Source of the DNA: Psychrobacter sp.
GTDB taxonomy: Bacteria > Pseudomonadota > Gammaproteobacteria > Pseudomonadales > Moraxellaceae
Reading direction: 5' to 3'
Assembly: GCF_030454045.1 (NCBI RefSeq)
Contig: NZ_JAKDJE010000096.1
Coordinates: forward strand, 1 to 9,857
DNA length: 9,857 nt
Position numbers and translations under genes: made by a program. This document shows positions 6,538 through 9,857 of the stretch, piece by piece. The notes beneath the pieces were generated by a model, which saw only the letters and a program-made list of their open reading frames with translations, made no database searches and was not told where the DNA came from. Position 1 is the first letter of the stretch. Each line of letters starts with the position of its first letter.

Positions 6538-8208
6538 ATGTCAAATATCTACCACAGTGCCCCATCTGCCTATGATTATCCATTACTGGTCAAACAGTTA
6601 TTGAGCCGTGCTAAGACTGTGTCGCAAGATCAAGAGATCATCTATGCGGATAAAAAACGACTCACTTACAAGGATTTGTTTGAGCGTATCAATCGCTTGG
6701 CAAACGTACTCGTAGACCTGAACCTTGATGCAGGCGACATCGTTGCTGTTATGGACTGGGATAGCCATCGCTATCTTGAGTCTTATTTTGCGGTACCGAT
6801 GTCAGAGTACATTCTACAAACTGTCAATATTCGCCTCTCACCAGAAAAAGTCCTTTATACCATTAACCATGCCAAGCCAAAAGTGTTGATGCTCAACTCT
6901 GAGTTTGCGCCATTGGTCAAAGATTATCAGTTTGAAAACTCTAGTATTGAGCACATCATTTGGCTGGACGACAATGGTGTGACCGCTGAAGGGGTTTTTG
7001 GCAGTAATCAAAGCCGCGTGACAGGCGAGTATGAAGCATTGCTAGAAGCTGCTGATAGTCATTTTGACTTTCCAGACTTTGATGAAAATACCATCGCAAC
7101 AACCTTTTATACCTCAGGTACGACAGGGAATCCCAAAGGCGTTTTCTTTAGCCATCGCCAATTGGTTCTGCACAGTCTAGCGGAAGCGGCAACCTTGGGT
7201 ATGCTGCCAAATAAGCAAGGTGTCAGCTACGGCGATGTCTATATGCCGATGACGCCGATGTTCCACGTACACGCATGGGGTTTCCCATTTACAGCAACGA
7301 TGGTGGGTCTAAAACAAGTCTATCCAGGACGTTATGCGCCTGATAGCTTGCTGGATTTGATCATCAATGAAAAGGTGAGTATCACCCACTGCGTGCCAAC
7401 GATTTTGCAGATGGTGCTCAAAGAGGCGCAAGATCGCGATGCCAGCTTTAATGGATTAAAAATGATCATTGGTGGTTCAAGATTGACCGAAGGCTTGGCA
7501 AAAACAGCAATGGCGCAGGGTATCGAAGTATACACAGGCTATGGTATGTCAGAGACAGCGCCGCTTATCAGCTTAACTGAGTTTAGTCTCAATGAGCCTG
7601 AAATGACTGAGGACGAAGACATCGCCCGTCGCTGTATGACAGGTAAGCCTGTACTTATGGTCGATGCGCAAGTATGGGGTGAAGGTAATAAGCCTGTTGG
7701 TAAAGGACAAGAAAATACAGGTGAGCTGGTACTGCGCGCGCCTTGGCTGACTCAAAGCTATCTGAAAAATGACGATGCTGGCAAAGAGCTATGGGAAAAT
7801 GGCTATATGCATACGCAGGATATTGCTTACATACGTCCTGATGGTTATATCAAAATCACGGATCGTCTAAAAGACGTCATCAAATCAGGGGGCGAGTGGA
7901 TATCGTCGCTTGAGATTGAGACGATTTTATCATTGCACCCATCGGTAGCTGACGTCTCGGTAATTGGCATTCGTGATAAGCAGTGGGGTGAGCGCCCATT
8001 GGCGCTAGTGGTACTAAAGCCTGATGCCAAAGATACCAGTGCTGACGATATCAAAGCCATTGCAGAAAAAGCGGTAGAGCGCGGCATCATTCCTAAGTAT
8101 GGTATTCCTAGTCAATTTAAGTTCGTTGATGAGCTACCCAAAACCTCTGTCGGCAAACATGATAAAAAAGTCATGCGTGAGATGTATGCCAATCAAACCC
8201 AGATATAA
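6538..8208 (+). CDS. AlkK-like medium/long-chain acyl-CoA synthetase, 556 aa
   Basis: ANL-superfamily adenylating enzyme. It forms acyl-AMP from a fatty acid and ATP, then transfers the acyl group to CoA, feeding beta-oxidation. Length and sequence style fit the AlkK group (about 540-560 residues). Motifs in order: the P-loop-like TFYTSGTTGNPKGV (189-202); MTPMFHVHAWG (238-248), typical of AlkK relatives; YTGYGMSETAP (332-342); the hinge region TQDIAYIRPDGYIKITDRLK (426-445) followed by DVIKSGGEWIS; and the C-terminal PKTSVGK (534-540) with the lysine used in adenylation. All key residues are present, so the enzyme should be active. The ATG follows AAGGAAG (6523-6529) by 8 bases. It is transcribed alone: a spacer of 320 bp lies before it and a strong terminator about 100 bp after its stop. 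Chain-length preference cannot be settled from sequence. Confidence 0.93.
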   Translation: MSNIYHSAPSAYDYPLLVKQLLSRAKTVSQDQEIIYADKKRLTYKDLFERINRLANVLVDLNLDAGDIVAVMDWDSHRYLESYFAVPMSEYILQTVNIRLSPEKVLYTINHAKPKVLMLNSEFAPLVKDYQFENSSIEHIIWLDDNGVTAEGVFGSNQSRVTGEYEALLEAADSHFDFPDFDENTIATTFYTSGTTGNPKGVFFSHRQLVLHSLAEAATLGMLPNKQGVSYGDVYMPMTPMFHVHAWGFPFTATMVGLKQVYPGRYAPDSLLDLIINEKVSITHCVPTILQMVLKEAQDRDASFNGLKMIIGGSRLTEGLAKTAMAQGIEVYTGYGMSETAPLISLTEFSLNEPEMTEDEDIARRCMTGKPVLMVDAQVWGEGNKPVGKGQENTGELVLRAPWLTQSYLKNDDAGKELWENGYMHTQDIAYIRPDGYIKITDRLKDVIKSGGEWISSLEIETILSLHPSVADVSVIGIRDKQWGERPLALVVLKPDAKDTSADDIKAIAEKAVERGIIPKYGIPSQFKFVDELPKTSVGKHDKKVMREMYANQTQI

Positions 8209-8520
8209 AAAAGGGGGATGTCTAAGAGTAGAGCGCATTTTTACATTAAAATGTGGGACGTATTACACGCTTAATAGTTGATATTTGTAGTGAGCTCTGC
8301 TACATTTTAAACCGATACGTAGCGTATCGGTTTTTTGATTCTGGTAAGGATGACCAGTATTTCTTCAGACATGACTGACTATCATTGAAATAATATAGCG
8401 TTGATAACAGCAGTGGCATGCAAGTAGTAAGTCCAGCAATGCTAACGCTCTAACAACTTTTATAAGGTTCAATGATAAAAAACATTGTCTCATTTCTCGT
8501 TTATGCTAAGGACAGCTATT
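8209..8520. other. 312-bp intergenic spacer upstream of prpE
   Basis: It contains the terminator at 8309-8336 and, beyond it, a short hairpin CTGGT-AAGGATG-ACCAG (8341-8357). AGCGTT and AACGCT form a widely spaced inverted pair at about 8398-8452. No coding frame looks real. The prpE promoter should lie in the last 180 bases, but I could not identify convincing boxes. Confidence 0.55.
8309..8336 (+). terminator. Rho-independent terminator after the acyl-CoA synthetase
   Basis: A perfect 11-bp stem, AAACCGATACG (8309-8319) with CGTATCGGTTT (8323-8333), has a 3-base TAG loop and runs into six T (8331-8336). It separates the acyl-CoA synthetase transcript from prpE. Confidence 0.92.
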
Positions 8521-9857
8521 ATGAGCGACCACGCCCAACACTCAGTCTCCTCTCAAACGGCAGAACAGCCCAAGTTCGCTGATATTTATCATAAATCCAT
8601 CAATGATAGAGAGTCGTTTTGGGCTGAGCAATCACAGCGCATTTACTGGCATAAAGAGCCTGAACAAATACTTGATGACAGTAACCTACCTTTTGCCAGA
8701 TGGTTTGTCGGCGGTGAAACCAACCTATGCTATAACTGTGTCGATCGTCACCTGCCAGATCGTGCAGAGCAAGATGCCTTTGTGTGGGTATCATCAGAGA
8801 TCAATCAAGAGTTGCTTGAGACCTTCCCAGCTGTTGTCGATTCATTTAAAGACTTGGGCAATCATGTAGAGTTTTATACAGACTATGCCAAGCGCCGCCT
8901 GACTTACAATGACTTATATAAAGAAGTGAATTACTTCGCGGATGTCTTGCAGCGCCACGGTATTGGCAAGGGCGACCGTGTCATCATCTATATGCCAATG
9001 ATTCTAGAAGCCGCGTATGCCATGCTGGCTTGTGCTCGCATTGGCGCTGTACATTCTGTCGTTTTTGGAGGATTTGCGGCGCACAACTTGGCCATTCGCA
9101 TGGATGATGCTGAGGCAAAAATGGTGATCACAGTAGATGCAGGTTTGCGCGGTGGCAAGATTGTCAATTACAAAAACCTTGTCAATCAAGGCGTAGAACA
9201 AGCAACAATCAAGCCTGAGCATGTATTGGTGGTCAACCGCGGAGTTTTGCCGTTTGAGCCGCGAGATATCGATGTCGATTATGCAACTGAACGCCGTCAT
9301 AGCTGTGAAGCCAATGCGGTCTTTGAACCAGTATGGCTTGAGTCCAATGAACCCTCCTATCTGCTTTATACCTCGGGCACGACTGGCACACCAAAAGGAG
9401 TGCAACGTGATACAGGTGGGCATGCGGTCGCGCTGACAACATCAATGGACTATGTCTATGATGGCAAAGCGGGCGAGACGTTTTGGGCGATATCAGATAT
9501 TGGCTGGGCCGTGGGACATTCTTATACAATTTATGCGCCATTATTGGCAGGCATGACCAGTATTATGTATGAAGGATTGCCGCATTCACCAAATCCAGGG
9601 ATCTGGTGGCGTATCGTTGAGGCCAATAAGGTCAATATCTTATTTACCGCGCCTACAGGCGTACGTATGCTCAAAAAACAAGATGAAAGCTGGATGACGC
9701 GCTATGATGTGTCTAGCGTCAAGTCGTTCTTTTTGGCAGGTGAGCCATTAGATGAATCAACGGCCAATTGGCTGACTCAGCATTTAGGGGTTCCTGTTTT
9801 AGATCATTACTGGCAGACCGAAACTGGCTGGCCGATTTTGAGCCATACGCCAAAATT
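8521..9857 (+). CDS. prpE: Propionyl-CoA synthetase (3' end beyond the window)
   Basis: Acyl-CoA synthetase of the Acs/PrpE branch. It activates propionate (and less well acetate) to the CoA thioester through an acyl-adenylate, and feeds the methylcitrate or related pathways. The frame is open for 445 codons and runs off the right edge, so about 180-200 residues, including the C-terminal lid with the catalytic lysine, are unseen. Landmarks: FADIYHKSINDRESFWAEQS (19-38), the ACAS N-terminal domain; GAVHSVVFGGFA (around 175-186); the phosphate loop YTSGTTGTPKGVQRDTGGHA (283-302); WAISDIGWAVGHSY; FLAGEPLD; and YWQTETGWPI (430-439). The Trp in TETGWP distinguishes PrpE from acetyl-CoA synthetases, which have TETGG. 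The ATG at 8521 has AAGGA (8508-8512) at an 8-base distance. This start gives about 18 residues (MSDHAQHSVSSQTAEQPK) ahead of the point where typical PrpE proteins begin. Confidence 0.93.
   Translation, partial: MSDHAQHSVSSQTAEQPKFADIYHKSINDRESFWAEQSQRIYWHKEPEQILDDSNLPFARWFVGGETNLCYNCVDRHLPDRAEQDAFVWVSSEINQELLETFPAVVDSFKDLGNHVEFYTDYAKRRLTYNDLYKEVNYFADVLQRHGIGKGDRVIIYMPMILEAAYAMLACARIGAVHSVVFGGFAAHNLAIRMDDAEAKMVITVDAGLRGGKIVNYKNLVNQGVEQATIKPEHVLVVNRGVLPFEPRDIDVDYATERRHSCEANAVFEPVWLESNEPSYLLYTSGTTGTPKGVQRDTGGHAVALTTSMDYVYDGKAGETFWAISDIGWAVGHSYTIYAPLLAGMTSIMYEGLPHSPNPGIWWRIVEANKVNILFTAPTGVRMLKKQDESWMTRYDVSSVKSFFLAGEPLDESTANWLTQHLGVPVLDHYWQTETGWPILSHTPK

Noticed and set aside
9004..9423. 139-codon open frame on the minus strand opposite prpE
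   Set aside because: It is a shadow of the conserved PrpE frame, which has clear motifs throughout.

Overview
The window looks like part of a gammaproteobacterial chromosome, most likely Moraxellaceae and close to Psychrobacter. This is inferred from moderate GC content, AT-rich spacers, the protein flavour, and the mix of a DASH cryptochrome, a YnfM-type MFS pump, an AlkK-like acyl-CoA synthetase and PrpE. I could not run a search to confirm it. No RNA genes, CRISPR arrays, prophage genes or defence genes were found.

Layout from left to right. (1) At 1-280 there is the 3' end of an aldehyde dehydrogenase gene. It begins abruptly at about base 50, after unrelated sequence that may be the end of an insertion sequence. 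A two-way terminator follows. (2) A small minus-strand gene of 81 codons (398-643) diverges from the next unit. (3) A DASH-type cryptochrome/photolyase (870-2216) and a four- to five-helix membrane protein of the DUF3429 type (2282-2716) probably form one operon. The cryptochrome has a small frameshift in its last 25 codons. (4) A terminator lies between this operon and two minus-strand paralogs (2806-3552 and 3651-4541) that look like degenerate metallo-beta-lactamase-fold proteins. The upstream paralog is broken by a 132-bp non-autonomous element with terminal inverted repeats and a target-site duplication. Removing the element and one repeat copy restores a 248-codon frame, exactly the length of the intact sister. 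(5) After a 446-bp spacer comes a 12-helix MFS transporter (4988-6217). (6) After a 320-bp spacer comes an AlkK-like medium-chain acyl-CoA synthetase (6538-8208) with its own terminator. (7) The window ends inside a propionyl-CoA synthetase gene, prpE (8521 to beyond 9857).

The right half is catabolic: two ANL-superfamily enzymes activate fatty acids and propionate as CoA thioesters. The left half suggests light-dependent DNA repair. The clearest theme is gene decay: a truncated dehydrogenase, a frameshifted cryptochrome and a transposon-split paralog lie within 4.6 kb. I did not find a convincing new multi-gene system. The strongest item for follow-up is the element-split tandem paralog pair.
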